From Deroplatys truncata (lineage: Eukaryota > Arthropoda > Insecta > Mantodea > Mantidae), in contig CM060978.1 of assembly GCA_030765065.1 (NCBI GenBank), positions 60,404,421-60,468,420 of the forward strand: DNA of 64,000 nucleotides, in the 5' to 3' direction. Below are positions 35,128 to 46,157 of this stretch, one piece after another. Below the pieces are notes generated by a model. It worked only from the letters and a program-made list of their open reading frames with translations, searched no databases and was not told the origin of the DNA. A program made the translations under genes and the position numbers. Positions within the stretch are counted from its first letter, which is position 1, and each line of letters begins with the position of its first letter.

Positions 35128-35778
35128 CAAGGTTCCCCAAATGTTACGTGAAGTTTATCAGGTCTTGGAGAAGTTACCACCGGAGAAAGTGAGGAATGGT
35201 GACTTTAGTACGGTGAAGAAGATTTACACCTTTCTTGTTCAAGCTGCTCCTATTGTCCCTCATGTCCAGCTGAAATACCCACAACTACCCTGGAGACGCA
35301 TTTGGAGATGTTTTAGCCTGCCACAGATTAACTTCGATTGGATGGCAGTAACGTATGCGGTGGTAAACGAAATCCTTCCAACTGCGGACAAACTCTATCG
35401 CCACCGGATGGCTATATCCCACAACTGTCCACTTTGTAATGCCGCAGATTCCCTTCCTCATTGACTGATGGAATGTTCCGGTAAAACTGTGGTCTGGACT
35501 TGGGTTTTAGGATATTGTCGTACTTGGATACCTACCGGATGGATTCCTCAACCCTCTGATATTTTGCATTTGAACCTTCCTAAAGTAAGCCCCCATTGTA
35601 TAATTCCCTACTCTGGCTGAGTATGGGCACCTTTACTTGGCTACAAACGTTGGACGATCCAACTGATCGTGTACTGCCTCATCTACGACAATTTTTACGT
35701 GCTGAGAGATGGCAGATGATTCGGCAACACAGAACAGGGCCATTCCAGCCTTGGATATTCAGATTTAAGCTCCACTAG
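35096..35778 (+). pseudogene. LINE ORF2 part 3: C-terminal region
   Basis: The continuation after a third frameshift, near 35096. It contains a C-x2-C-x7-H-x4-C pattern (CPLCNAADSLPH, then LMEC), like the terminal knuckle of many arthropod LINEs. The pattern is interrupted by a TGA at 35462 where CGA (Arg) would be expected, a typical CpG transition. Further in-frame stops occur before 35600, and a last open stretch reaches 35778. Confidence 0.75.
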
Positions 35779-35991
35779 CACAGTAATACCCTTTTCCCTT
35801 TTTGTTAGGATCCTGTTCTTCCTTGCTTAAAAAAATAAATAAAAAAAACTAAAAAAACTAAAAAAAGAAAAGGGATGGGCTGTTGACTCGAACCTTACTT
35901 CCTCAAGCAATTGCAATATTGTGTATAAAGGTTTTTCCTCTCGAGTTACAATATTAAATACAGTATTTTACACCTTTGTTTAATAAAAAAA
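35779..35991 (+). other. LINE 3' UTR and A-rich tail
   Basis: It contains an A/AT-rich run (35828-35870), the segment ttacttcctcaagcaattgc, a repeat of ctcgag near 35940, and ends taataaaaaaaaa. The same 3' sequence, inverted, is found at 44218-44345. Confidence 0.75.
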
Positions 35992-36181
35992 AAGAAAGAA
36001 TTTCCCGAATAACTCCAAACTTGTTGGTGGTGTAAAAGAGTACGCAAGCAATAAGTGTTTGGATTTTCAGAGAGATGGGTCAAGCAGAGCCCTCTGGTGT
36101 TTTCCGATAACATGAATTTTGCGCCCATTGTACTCAGTGCAGAGCTGTCAAACAAGTTGGAAGCAATAAAAAAGTGCCAGT

Positions 36182-37105
36182 ATGCCTCGTTCACGTCAAA
36201 GGGATCCATATCGGCATGTGAGTGAGATCGAACGAGGCAGAATGATCAGTCTCCGGGAAGTGGGTTTGTCATACCGTGACATTTCGGTTCGTACAGGGCA
36301 TGCTGCTACGACACTGATGCGTGTGTGGAAGCAGTGGATAGACGAAGGTCGTACGCAGCGAAGAGCGGGTACGGGACCACGGAACATGACCACAGCAGGA
36401 ATGGCCGTCATCTTGTCCGCATAGCCATAACGGACCATACAACTTCATTCACAGTGTTGGCTCGACGCTGGAGGACTGCAGCAGGTCTGAATTTGTCTGT
36501 ATCAACGGTTCGTCGCCATTTGCTGCAGGTTGGACTGGTTGCATGCATACCATTACGTTGGCTTCCATTGTTCAGAAATCACAAGCTCCTCCGACTGCAT
36601 TCGAGGTTGAGTGATAAATGTAGTCTTTTCGGACGAGTCCCGCTTCAACATGTCCTACCGTGATGACCGCATACGTGTCCGGCGGTACCGTGGTGAGCGC
36701 AACCTGGAGGGCTGCGTTGTTGAGCGGCATAGCGGGCAAACACCAGGTGTGATGGTTTGGGACGCCGCTGGTTAAGACAATCGATCTCGCCTCCTACGAA
36801 TTGAGGGCACTTTGAACAGCAACCTCTACCTAACAGTGATTGTAGAGCCTGAGGTACTCCCCCTGCTTCAGGCCACATTTCAACAGGACAATGCCCGGCC
36901 ACATATTGCGAGGAATGTACAAGCCATCTTCGAAGAGCGACGAATACCATTGCTTCCCTGGCCTGCACGTTCGCCTGACATATCTAGGATATGGCACCTG
37001 GTGCGTCACGGTCCTCCAGTAAGCAGTGCCACGGATTTGTGGGTTCGAATACAAACTGCGTGGAGGGAAATCCCTCAGGAACTTATTCAAAACCTTTTTT
37101 ATTAA
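36182..37105 (+). pseudogene. Tc1 transposase pseudogene (DD34E type)
   Basis: It starts at the ATG at 36182. The N-terminal paired-type helix-turn-helix region is clear (SEIERGRMISLREVGLSYRDI, then TLMRVWKQW). The frame shifts near 36415 and again near 36615. The catalytic core includes SDESRFN (Asp codon 36632-36634) and QQDNARPH (Asp codon 36887-36889). Exactly 34 residues later, where Glu is expected in this family, the codon is TGG (Trp, 36992-36994). Internal stops also occur (for example 36772). The protein cannot be active. Confidence 0.85.
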
Positions 37106-37443
37106 TGCCACAGCGAATAGCAGCTCTAATTGCAGCGCATGGACGCCACACCAAATACTGAATATTAGGGCTCAAAGGTCAGGTATAGGTTTGAAACGTT
37201 TATCATTTGTTACTTGTCATGTACCTAACCTGTGGTATAAAATTCATTGAATTCATGCGTTTCTTTCTTGGTGTTGCAATTTTCACAAGCGGTAATGTAT
37301 GTAATGTAGCTATTTCCAGAAGATTTATCTCGATTAAAATGGATTAGGTAAATAGGAGAAAAAAACGAACTTAAGAATAATTAGTATACCCACTAAGAGC
37401 GATTAGAGAGTAGGGAAAATCATCTGATGGTAACACCTCAGAT

Positions 37444-38454
37444 TTTTAAACGTTTATTGTGCTTTCCAAAACAAACAATTTCCCACGCATAAAACTAAAC
37501 CAGCCCTTATAATTACAAAAGTTTTCATTTTTTGATGAATATTGCATGCGAAATCCGGATTATGTTAATTTATTTGACAGTTCTACTCCTACAAGTTACA
37601 GCTCATTTTATTTACTGCATTATTCTGTTGCTAGTTACATTTTTTTGGAATGAAACGCTATGGGAGTGTTCTTCGGGAGGCTGTCAGATGCAGAGATTAA
37701 CACACTTTATGGTAGGCCCTCTCTGAAATGAAGTACCATACAGGATGGTTGCAGTTGCATGGAAATTTAATCCTGAAAGAATGTGGATAATTTTGACGTC
37801 AAAAGAATGCGAGAAAAGGAATCCGAATCCAAGTTTAAATACCAGGGTTCATTCGAGTGTGATAACGTAAAATCTGCTCAAATTATCCTCAATATTATAT
37901 ATATAACTGAAAATGTTAGTACTCTTCTATTTTGGATAAATAATAATCTATGTTATGGTGTGTAATCGGTTACCCTAAAACCAAAAATAGCTATTTACAC
38001 TCTCATTCTTTCGGGAAGACATGTTTGTTGGTCTTTTCTGGTTTTCCAGTTGTTCAAAATCATGCAACGTGAGAATGAAAACTATTTTACAGATTATTTG
38101 TGGCTGGGCACTGTCGTCCCCACAGAGGTCGTTCGGTAGCCTTCCTCTTATGGGGTTAACGCACAAAAGTGTCGTGTCGACCCACAGGAAAAGCCCTGGG
38201 GGGTTGGAAGGTCCCTCGGTTAACGCCCTCACCCCTGGGTCTCGTGGGTCCTCTGCAGGCTTACTGACCCCTGCGTTCCCTGATCACGCAGTCATAGTCA
38301 ATGACTCTTTAACGAACATATGAAGACTCCCTCACTTATGTCAGCTAAGGGTGCCGAATAAGTTCATGATTACGTAAATTTGTATCTAGGTTAGGTTAGG
38401 TTATACAACAGAGAGAAACACATAGCGCACTGCGACCTATATGCATGTATTGTG
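37444..38454. other. Unassigned interval
   Basis: 37444-37970 is AT-rich. 38090-38330 is distinctly GC-rich, with open frames on both strands (85 and 100 codons, overlapping), and I recognise no domain. A ggttaggttagg run near 38390 is only about three units long. Confidence 0.35.
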
Positions 38455-38890
38455 GCTAACAAACCCCAGGAGGAGATGAAGTGAAGGAACTACAGGAGGC
38501 TATAGGCCGCAGGCAGACAGGCCACAGAGATGCGCGGAATTCCCTAGTAGTTCAAGGATCGAAGACACGACTCGCTGCTGGAGCTGCCTAAAGAGGATGA
38601 TGACCCGTCGACTAAGTAGCCCTCTAGTGTCCAGGGAGTACTCTCTCATTTGAGCATACATCCGCACCATCTGTCCGGCACAGATTTATGCTACGAAACG
38701 TAGAAGAACACCTGAAATTTGAGAAAGAAACGGAATGAAAGGAAAGTGATGGATAGGAAATGGTGGTAGATGAGAAACCACCACGCATTCGCCTGCTGAC
38801 CACCACGAAAAACCCAAGATCAGTGTGGGCGGAATCGAACCCGGAACCTCCCGAATCGAGCCTCACGCTTTGCAATCTTGCTCGGTATAT
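38455..38890 (-). mobile_element. SINE family B copy
   Basis: The minus-strand B box region is gggttcgattccgcc (near 38840). The core caggcgaatgcgtggtgg comes next, then the segment gccggacagatggtgcgg, then the terminal motif read on plus as gatgaagtgaaggaactac. The tRNA-like head is partly lost. Confidence 0.75.
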
Positions 38891-38989
38891 TTTATCTAAC
38901 TCGTCGTGATAATATTCTTGTTCTCTGTCGTTCATGCGACGAACATTCACTCTTGCCATAATCATCAAGTTCATCCACTTGTGGTTTTC

Positions 38990-39170
38990 CGTGCTCTGGG
39001 GGTACCATGCTAATCTCTACTGGCAATCGGAAGGGAAGGAAACCGGTAGGCTCGTATCATAGATTTACGGCACGTAAAAGAACCTCAAGCTTCATAAAGG
39101 GGCCTCTGAGCAAAAGTTCCTGTCTTTCAGGCGTTAATGAACGTCCATAAATGAAACTCAATTTAACTTT
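38990..39170 (+). mobile_element. SINE family C copy, internally deleted
   Basis: It keeps gggggtaccatgctaa, then aagaacctcaagc, and finishes gtccataaatgaaactcaat. The B box and the gggcgtaaa stretch are missing. Confidence 0.7.
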
Positions 39171-39261
39171 TTTTGTCCACTTGTTGCATCAATTTCTCTG
39201 AACACTAACTCATTTATTAAGTTGCTAGGTAAGAGTTGTATATTTTTGTAGAACTACAAAT

Positions 39262-39495
39262 GAAAAATGTGCGAGCGGTCCCGGGTTTGATTCTCGGCGG
39301 GGGATAGGCACTTTTTCTCTAGCCAAGACATTCCCTATCCTTTCCAGTTTCCTGATGTGTGAGTGATCTGCCGAACAAACCTCAAAGAAATCTAAAAATC
39401 CAACGACAAGTGCATACCTGTTAACACTAATGCCAATAAGGCCGCCGATATATGACCATTGCAGTTAAAGGCGGTATATAGGAACATAAGACTAG
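39262..39495 (+). mobile_element. SINE family A copy, 5' truncated
   Basis: It begins inside the tRNA-like head at the B box (gggtttgattctcgg). It shares ctctagccaagacattcc, then the taaaaatccaacgacaag segment and the gtatatag end with 3797-4056. Confidence 0.75.
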
Positions 39496-39829
39496 GAACG
39501 GAGGGGTTTAGCATCTCGGCCTAAGGAGATCTTTTGTGACTAGGTCCCTAACGGAGCGCCCTAGGGGGAGAAGGGTAAGATGAGAGGAAACAGAGAGAGG
39601 CCGGATCAGGAGGTACGGCAGAGCAGAGGGCAGAGTACCTATATTTTCCAGATTGAAACTCCCCGGTGGCAGCTGATATAATCGACTCCCTTCTCCTGCA
39701 GGCTTGGATATCACATCGGGGGACCTGGGACTCGGAGGCCACCCTCATTCCGGAGGAGAGGTGTTACAGAGAGCATCCTTTTACACTAACATGCCATGCC
39801 GCGACTCCAGCCGACACTTGCAAACCTGA
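39496..39829. other. GC-rich unassigned segment
   Basis: Mostly purine-rich, with open frames on both strands of 66-75 codons. No motif is recognised. It lies inside a cluster of SINE copies and may itself be a repeat not otherwise seen here. Confidence 0.3.
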
Positions 39830-39930
39830 AATAACCAAGCAGATGAAAGGAGAAGTGAAATGGAAGGGCAGGAAATTCGGGGGATGTCATTAACGTTCCC
39901 AGCATTCTCCTAGTGACCCGGGGAAACCGA
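39830..39930 (-). mobile_element. SINE family B core fragment
   Basis: A core fragment only: on the minus strand, ccccgggtcactaggagaat followed by gctgggaacg. It joins a REP copy at a run of A. Confidence 0.5.
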
Positions 39931-39936
39931 AAAAAA

Positions 39937-40761
39937 ATCTGATGTGTTACACGCACATGATTCTCTACTCTTGTACAAGTATGTTTACAAACGCTTGTTC
40001 TCCACATGCTTCATGTTAATCGAGATGTTAATCTTATTGCTAGTTTTCTTGTAGATGCAAGGGGAATATGGTAGATTTTAAGTGATATTCAAATCTTTTA
40101 AGAGCTGGTTACTATGTGGCGCATTTTCACTTTGCATATCCAGTACTTAAAAAAAATGAATAACGAATTCCCATTTGAGAAAAAGTATTGGAAAATTTAA
40201 GGGAATAACAAGCATTATCTCGAAAATGGTTCACTCAACAACAGAAATGTATATGACATAAATTGTGTATTTTAACGTGATCTACATTTTTTGTGTAGTA
40301 AAATTTTGTCTATCTCTTATCGTTTACCAGTTATGCAAAAGTCGTTCACAACGAAGAATACTTTTGGAGACATTCCCCGAAAATTCGAGATATACATTTA
40401 ATTTGTCATGAAAATATCTTAAATATATGATATTTTAATCAAAATCGTTCGAGAAATGTTCCATGTAATGGGTAATCTGGGGAGGGGGGAATTTCTTGAG
40501 AACCTTCGTGTCGCATCTCTGGAAGATTCTGAACCTAAATACCAAGTTTGGTGTTTATCCGACCGTTCGTTTCTGAGTTATGCTGTTCACAGTCACACAC
40601 ACAGACACACACACACACACACGCGCGGAAATGTTTCCAAAATGCTTTTTTTTTTATTCAGGGGGCCTCAGAACATATATTTCCGGTGAAATCTCGGTAT
40701 CGAATTTTTGGGTGGAATACAATACTTCCGCTACTTATTATACGTAGTAGAGAAAGTAAAA
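39937..40761 (-). repeat. REP copy, subfamily I, near full length
   Basis: It starts aatctgatgtgttacacg and ends tatacgtagtagagaaagt plus aaaaaa. The core is (CA)n then cgcgcg at 40595-40635. Confidence 0.85.
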
Positions 40762-41689
40762 AATGTAAGTTTTGATCATTTTGCTCTCCCTGGTTACCTT
40801 AAGAGGAACTAATTTATGGAGTAGCTAAAATAATAACTGAAAATGTTAGCAAAAGTTTTAAAACTGACCAAAGGATTTTCAATTTATAAGCCAACCATGC
40901 TGAAAAAGCGGAATACACGTCACTGAAAGATCAGACCGCCCTTGGAGTCATTCGACTTTTGTAAACACAGCCAGCGCATGTTGCCGGGGCAACAGAGGAA
41001 AAGTCAGCTGGTTCTCTCTCATCCAAAGGGAAATTAAATCTCTTACCATACGATGGGGGGGGCATAAAATTTGCCTTTCTTGGTATATCCTGTTGCCCTT
41101 TGATATCATTCCAGGTATCCCGCTGTTTTTAAAAAGCTATTATTAGCGCAGAATCAACAAAGCGCTAAAAACATACTGCCTTTCAAAGAAATAAATACGT
41201 AGGACAGATCTTTCTTTTTGTCTGCGACAAAGGTTTGCGCCATAACGTAATAGGACTACCCACTGTGCTACCATTTCTTCTCAAGGAAAAAACGTTATGA
41301 AAGAGGTATGATTTATACTCTGAGTTTATACAAAATTATAGATAAGAGGGGGTATCAATTCCGAAAACATGTGATTTTCTAGCGCACAAATGGCAGTTAT
41401 TAAAAAGTCATTTAAAATATTTTACTAACGATACATTCATTTTTACTAACTTTTAAGACACACAAAAGACTATGCAGTATAGTTTTTAAATTGGCAAAAT
41501 ATTTGTATTTATTATTATCATAGCAGTTTTAATATCTTTCTTAATATTTCTCGTCTCATTGTCGTATGATTATTGTTATAATTATTATTTCTACTCTTAC
41601 TGTATGAGTTATAGGAAATTAATGTTACAATTTAACCTTCATATTACGTTTTCTTCTGATAAACCTCCTCTTTAGAGGACTCACACTCC
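40762..41689. other. Unassigned AT-rich interval
   Basis: No gene is seen. A perfect palindromic X-box-like motif, gttgccggggcaac, lies at 40980-40993. Confidence 0.4.
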
Positions 41690-41995
41690 CAAAGACTTAC
41701 AAGCCCATGCCTTGGGTCATTAGCCTATCGAGGAGTAAGTAAACTCTAGACCATAGCAAACCCAGGATGGGTGATTAGTTCCAATGCCCATATGACGATG
41801 AACAAGAAGGAAATGAAACTTAGTGATAAAAGGGATGATAGGAAAATTCCCAGATCAAATTATCCAACCCAGCATTCGCCTAGCGACCAAGGAAAACCAC
41901 CAAAAAACCTTCGGACAGATTGTTCGCCCCGAGGTTTTGAACCCGAGACCTCCTGAATGCGGGCCACAGACATTACTGCCTAAGCCATCCCGTTC
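41690..41995 (-). mobile_element. SINE (family B-like) copy
   Basis: The minus-strand head is gggatggcttaggcagtaat (near 41990) with a B box gggttcaaaacc (near 41940). The core contains gcgaatgctgggttgg. Confidence 0.65.
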
Positions 41996-42087
41996 GATAT
42001 TGTTTCAAACATACTTATCTAAACAGTTTAATTAATAATACTTTGGCAGTCTTTGGGAGCGGGTTTCTCACACAAAAACAAGGCGAA

Positions 42088-42500
42088 GAATTTAATGTGA
42101 TATATTCACATGACCTGCTCTAATCTCTACCTTTATTAGTCTGTATACAAACTAGAACAGCGACAGTCAAATCTTTAAGAACTGGACGCTATACGCTGGC
42201 CTTAAAATTCCATACTGTTTCCATGCAATCGCGAGAAACAACTGAAAATCGACGTGACTTTAAAAGAATAAGTTTTGAACAATTCAAATGGATAATAATG
42301 GATACCTCAAAAAGGTTTATGCCACAAAAACTATTGTGTGTTTAAACAGATCTACATTTATTGTGTGGTACGTTTTCACTGATCGCTTAACTTTTACAAG
42401 TTATGCAAGATTTTACAAAATTCCTTCCGAATGAAGAGGACTTCACAGGATATTCCCAAAAAATTCAAGATATAAATCTGACATAATCACGGATATGTGT
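42088..42500 (-). repeat. REP head half, subfamily II
   Basis: It begins taatgtgatatattcacatg, carries aactggacgctatacgctgg, and stops near 42500 where an opposite-orientation copy begins. Confidence 0.7.
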
Positions 42501-42513
42501 CCAAAAATGCATT

Positions 42514-43366
42514 TTTACTTTCTCTACTACGTATAGTAATTAGGGGAAGTATTGTATTCCATCCAAAAATTCGATACCGAAATTTCACCGGAAATACATG
42601 TTTTGAGACCCCCTGAATCCAAAAAAAGCATTTTTGGAAACATGTCCATGTGTGTGTCTGTGTGTCTGTCTGTGAACAGCATAACTAAGAAACGAACAGT
42701 CAGATAAACACCAAACTTGGTATTTAGGTTCAGTATCTTCCAGAGATGCGACACGAAGGTTTTCAAGAAAATCCCCCCATCACAGAATACTCTTTATATG
42801 GAACTTTTTCGAAAATTTTAATTTTCTCAGAAATGGCTCTAACGAGTTTGATTAAAATATCATATATTAGATACTTTCATGACAAATGAAATGTATAACT
42901 TGAATTTTCTGGGAATGTCTCCAAAAGTATTCTTCACTGTGAAGACTTTTGCATTACTGGTAAACCATAAGAGATATACGAAATTTTACTTCACAAAAAA
43001 TGTAGTTAGCGTTAAAATACACAATTTATATCCGATACATTTCTTTATTGAGTGAACCATTTTCGAGATATTGCTTGTTATTCCCTTAAATTTTGCAATA
43101 CTTATACTTTTTCTCAAATGGGAATTCGTTATTTATTTTTCTTATGTCCTGGACATGCAAAGAGAATGGAATCCGCCACATAGCAACCAGCTCTTAAAAG
43201 ATTTGCCTGTCACTTAAAGCCTAACATATTCCCCTTACACTTACAAGATAGTTAGCAATAAGATTAACATCTCGATTAACATGAAGCATTTGGAAAATAA
43301 GCGTTTGTAAAAATAGTTTGTACAACAGTAGGGAAAGTCATGTGAATGTAACACATCAGATTTTTT
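42514..43366 (+). repeat. REP copy, subfamily I, full length
   Basis: From tactttctctactacgtata to gtcatgtgaatgtaacacat plus cagattttttt. This is one of the cleanest plus-orientation copies and is useful as a reference. Confidence 0.85.
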
Positions 43367-44175
43367 TACATTGCAAAAACATGCGAGTTTGTTTTTCGGA
43401 ACTTTTACTTTGAACAGCTTTCGTTGTAAATGGCATTTACTCGTTTTCTCAGAAACTATTGAAGACAGCCAAGTAAAACTATAGATTAATAAAAACATCT
43501 TAAAGCTGTTGTGAATCCATCTTGATATTAATAAGACGGTTGGTTATTATTTTCTTTAGCGAATAACTAGTAGGTAGAGAAGGTATTGCATTCCATCCAA
43601 AAATTCGATATCGAGATTTCAGCAGAAATACAAATTCCCGACAACATGCAATATTTTTCGAAATTCTTTAATTTCCATAAAATGGTTGTAAGAATGTTGA
43701 TTAAAATGCCACATATTAAAGATATGTATATGACAAATAAAACCTATATCTTGAATTTTCTGGGAATAGCCTGTGAAGTCCTTTTTATATGGCAGGAATT
43801 TATTTAACTGGTGAACATTAAGTGACAGACGAGAGCGTACTACACAGGCAATGCAGATATCTAAAACAGAATTTATTTCAGATAAATTTTTTGTGGCAAA
43901 GTCATTACTGAGATATCCGTTATTAAAGTTTCGAATTCTTCATTGCTTATTCATTCTTTTTAAAGTCCTGTGAACATTCAGTTTTTTCTCGCAATTGCAT
44001 AGAAACAATATGGAATTTTAAGACCAGCATAGAGCGTCCAGTTCATAAAAATTTGACTATCACTTTTCTCTCTGTATCTATAACTAAATGTGTAATATAG
44101 CTATTTCTGCAAAGGTTTATTTGGATAAAATGAAGTATATAGAAAATTAAACCTTAGTAACAATAGCTTGTATAC

Positions 44176-45175
44176 TGATACGGTTCAACTAGGCCCCGTA
44201 TTTGATTTGATTGTGTATAGATTGAACAAAGATGTAAAATGTTGTATTTAATATTATAACTCGAGAGGAAAAACCTTCATACACCAGAATTGCAATTTAT
44301 TGAGGAAGTAAGGTTCGGGTCACTGGCCTATCCCTTTTCTTGGGACTGGAAATGTCCGTCGGCACACATGTATACAAAAGCACTGAGCCATTGAAAAGGG
44401 TCTACGAGGAAAGTGCTATTTCTTTTCAAAGAAGAAGAAACATGATATTTGTGCCGAGTAAAGGCTTAAAGCCATAAATATATGTACGTGCTACAGCATA
44501 AATTAAACTAATTGTAAATAGTACCGTGGGAAGAGGAAGCTGAACAGAACTGAAATTTTAGCCAGTGAATGTAAAGTCAAGAATACGAACTGACGAATAC
44601 GAAGTCAGGAGATCGTCACATGATTGAAAATCGCACAAAATAATCACGTGATAGAGATGGAGGGAGTAGGGATGAAATCAGACATGGCAAAATTCACAAA
44701 ATACTAGTAACTACACTCTTCGCTGAACCCTGCGCCATGTAACTTAACTCTTAGACGAACTCTGCGCTGTGTAAGTTGGATAATATTGGAGATGGCGAAA
44801 TTAACAAAAAATACAAGTAACTTCACTTTTGGTTGAACTCTGCGCCGGAATACAACCAACTGCTGAACTCTGCACCGTACAAGTTAGGCCGCGGCTATGA
44901 ACACAGGGAAAACATTATAATACTTCTTAATACTGGCGACTAACAAATCATCTCGACGTCAGTCGCGGATAATTGACGAAGTGATGGCTCGCATTCCTGA
45001 ATGTGTAACCTAACAGTATAATAAAGCCAATGTTTATCAGAGCCGATGTTTTTATTATCGCAATCTATATATAATTTTACCACCCTCTGTAGACTTTACA
45101 GAGTCGACACTGCTCGACACTAGCCAGAGAAAGAAGAGACTTAATTGTTACGCATCGAGGAAGCGGCCAGCTTCA
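44176..45175. mobile_element. Probable solo LTR with 4-bp target duplication
   Basis: It is exactly bounded by atac (44172-44175 and 45176-45179). It begins TG (tgatacggttcaac) and ends CA (cggccagcttca), as LTRs of retrovirus-like elements do. Inside are an ataataaagcc polyadenylation-like site near 45020 and an imperfect direct repeat around aactctgcgcc (44686-44760 and 44796-44860). No gag or pol is present, so a solo LTR is the simplest reading. A non-autonomous element with the same ends cannot be excluded. Confidence 0.6.
44190..44350 (-). mobile_element. LINE 3' fragment, same family as 31017-35991
   Basis: It matches the inverse of 35871-35982 (aactcgagaggaaaaacct, ttgaggaagtaaggttcg). 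It is a strongly 5'-truncated copy lying inside the TG...CA element, with a ttgatttgattg tail-like stretch at its left. Confidence 0.75.
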
Positions 45176-45499
45176 ATACCCACTAATAAACGATAAAGAA
45201 AGTCATTTGAATGTATCACATTATATATTTTTTTAAAATATTTGCTGAAAAGTTTAGTAAGAAGTTCTATAATTGAGAACAAAATCTTATATTGTTTAAT
45301 AATGAATATTGCATAAAATCAGATCAGTGAAATTAGAAGACTTGCATCTACATTCTGTAAAATCTGATATTTTAAGGAGAGATAAAAACTCCTATACATC
45401 AATGTTAGCAAATCCATGACCCTTTATCTCAGAAAGTATTTGAAGCATCGGACTGAAGCTTTTACAGGATGCAGATGTATGTCCTTTTAGTTCACTGGT

Positions 45500-46157
45500 A
45501 TGCTGCGATAGTCAAATGTTTAAGAACTGGACGCTATACGCTGGCCTTAAAATTCCAAAATGTTTCCATGTAATCACGAGAAACAACTGAATATTGACAG
45601 AATGACCGAGTAAAGAACAATTCCAACCATTAATAACGGATATCTCAGAAATACTTATGCCACAACAAACTTATTTGAAATAAATTTTGTGTTTTAAGGA
45701 ATCAACATTTTTGTGCAGTACGTTTTTGTCTATCGCTTTATCAGTTATACAAGATTATACAGAATTTCTGCCGAAAAAAAGCACTTCACAGACAATTATC
45801 AGATATACATTTTGTTGGTTATGTAAATATCTTCAATATATGTTATTTTAATCAAAATCGAAAGAACCAAACTTTTCGAAGAATGTTCCATGCAAAGGGT
45901 AGTTAGAATATTTTCTTGCAAATTTCCATCTCGCTTTCTAGAAGATGCTGAACTTAAATACGAAGTTTGGTACTTTTACGATTTTTCGTTTTTGAGGTAA
46001 GCTGTTCACAAACGGACCTTTTTCTAAACATACTTTTTTTATTCGGGTCTCAAAACATGCATTTTGGGTGAAATCTAGGAATAGAACTTTTGGGTGGGCT
46101 GCAATACCGTCACTCTCTACCATGTAAATAAAGGTCTACAGGTAGAGAAAGTAAAAA
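45500..46157 (-). repeat. REP copy, subfamily II, lacking the head
   Basis: It begins at gcgatagtcaaatgtttaag and ends with a diverged tail, caggtagagaaagtaaaaaa. There is no AC run. Confidence 0.75.

Larger units (their letters stand above)
31017..35991 (+). mobile_element. Non-LTR retrotransposon (APE endonuclease type, Tx1/L1-like), nearly full length
   Basis: 4975 bp with a 178-bp 5' leader, ORF1, a broken ORF2 and an A-rich tail. It is flanked by a 7-bp direct repeat, aagaaag (31010-31016 and 35992-35998). That shows a complete insertion by target-primed reverse transcription into a Tc1 terminal repeat. A 3' fragment of the same family lies at 44190-44350 in the opposite orientation. 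Assignment to the Tx1/L1 group rests on RT motif style and ORF1 type, and is inference. Confidence 0.85.
30983..37297 (+). mobile_element. Tc1-like DNA transposon, split by a LINE
   Basis: Terminal inverted repeats: 30983-31016 (ttgtgaaaattacaacacc...) and the inverse at 37263-37297. They share ttgtgaaaatt and caacaccaagaaag, and the TA target dinucleotide lies on both sides (30981-30982 and 37298-37299). The transposase is in the right part. A LINE is inserted immediately behind the left terminal repeat. Confidence 0.9.
30407..37443 (+). repeat. REP copy, subfamily II, host of a Tc1/LINE nest
   Basis: Left part: 30407-30982. Right part: 37298-37443, ending in a decayed tcatctgatggtaacacctc. 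The joint acgaaata/tgtaatgtagc matches uninterrupted copies such as the one at 21310 (aacgaagtgtgtaatgtagc), so the material between is an insertion. Confidence 0.8.
43551..45217 (+). repeat. REP copy, subfamily II, interrupted by a 1000-bp TG...CA element
   Basis: Left part: 43551-44175. Right part: 45176-45217 (atacccactaataaacgat, then gtcatttgaatgtatcac). The two parts join in register with uninterrupted copies such as the right flank of the Tc1 nest near 37385 (gtatacccactaag). Confidence 0.8.

Noticed and set aside
38385-38405. Insect telomere repeat (TTAGG)n
   Set aside because: Only about three units are present; too short to be a telomeric tract.
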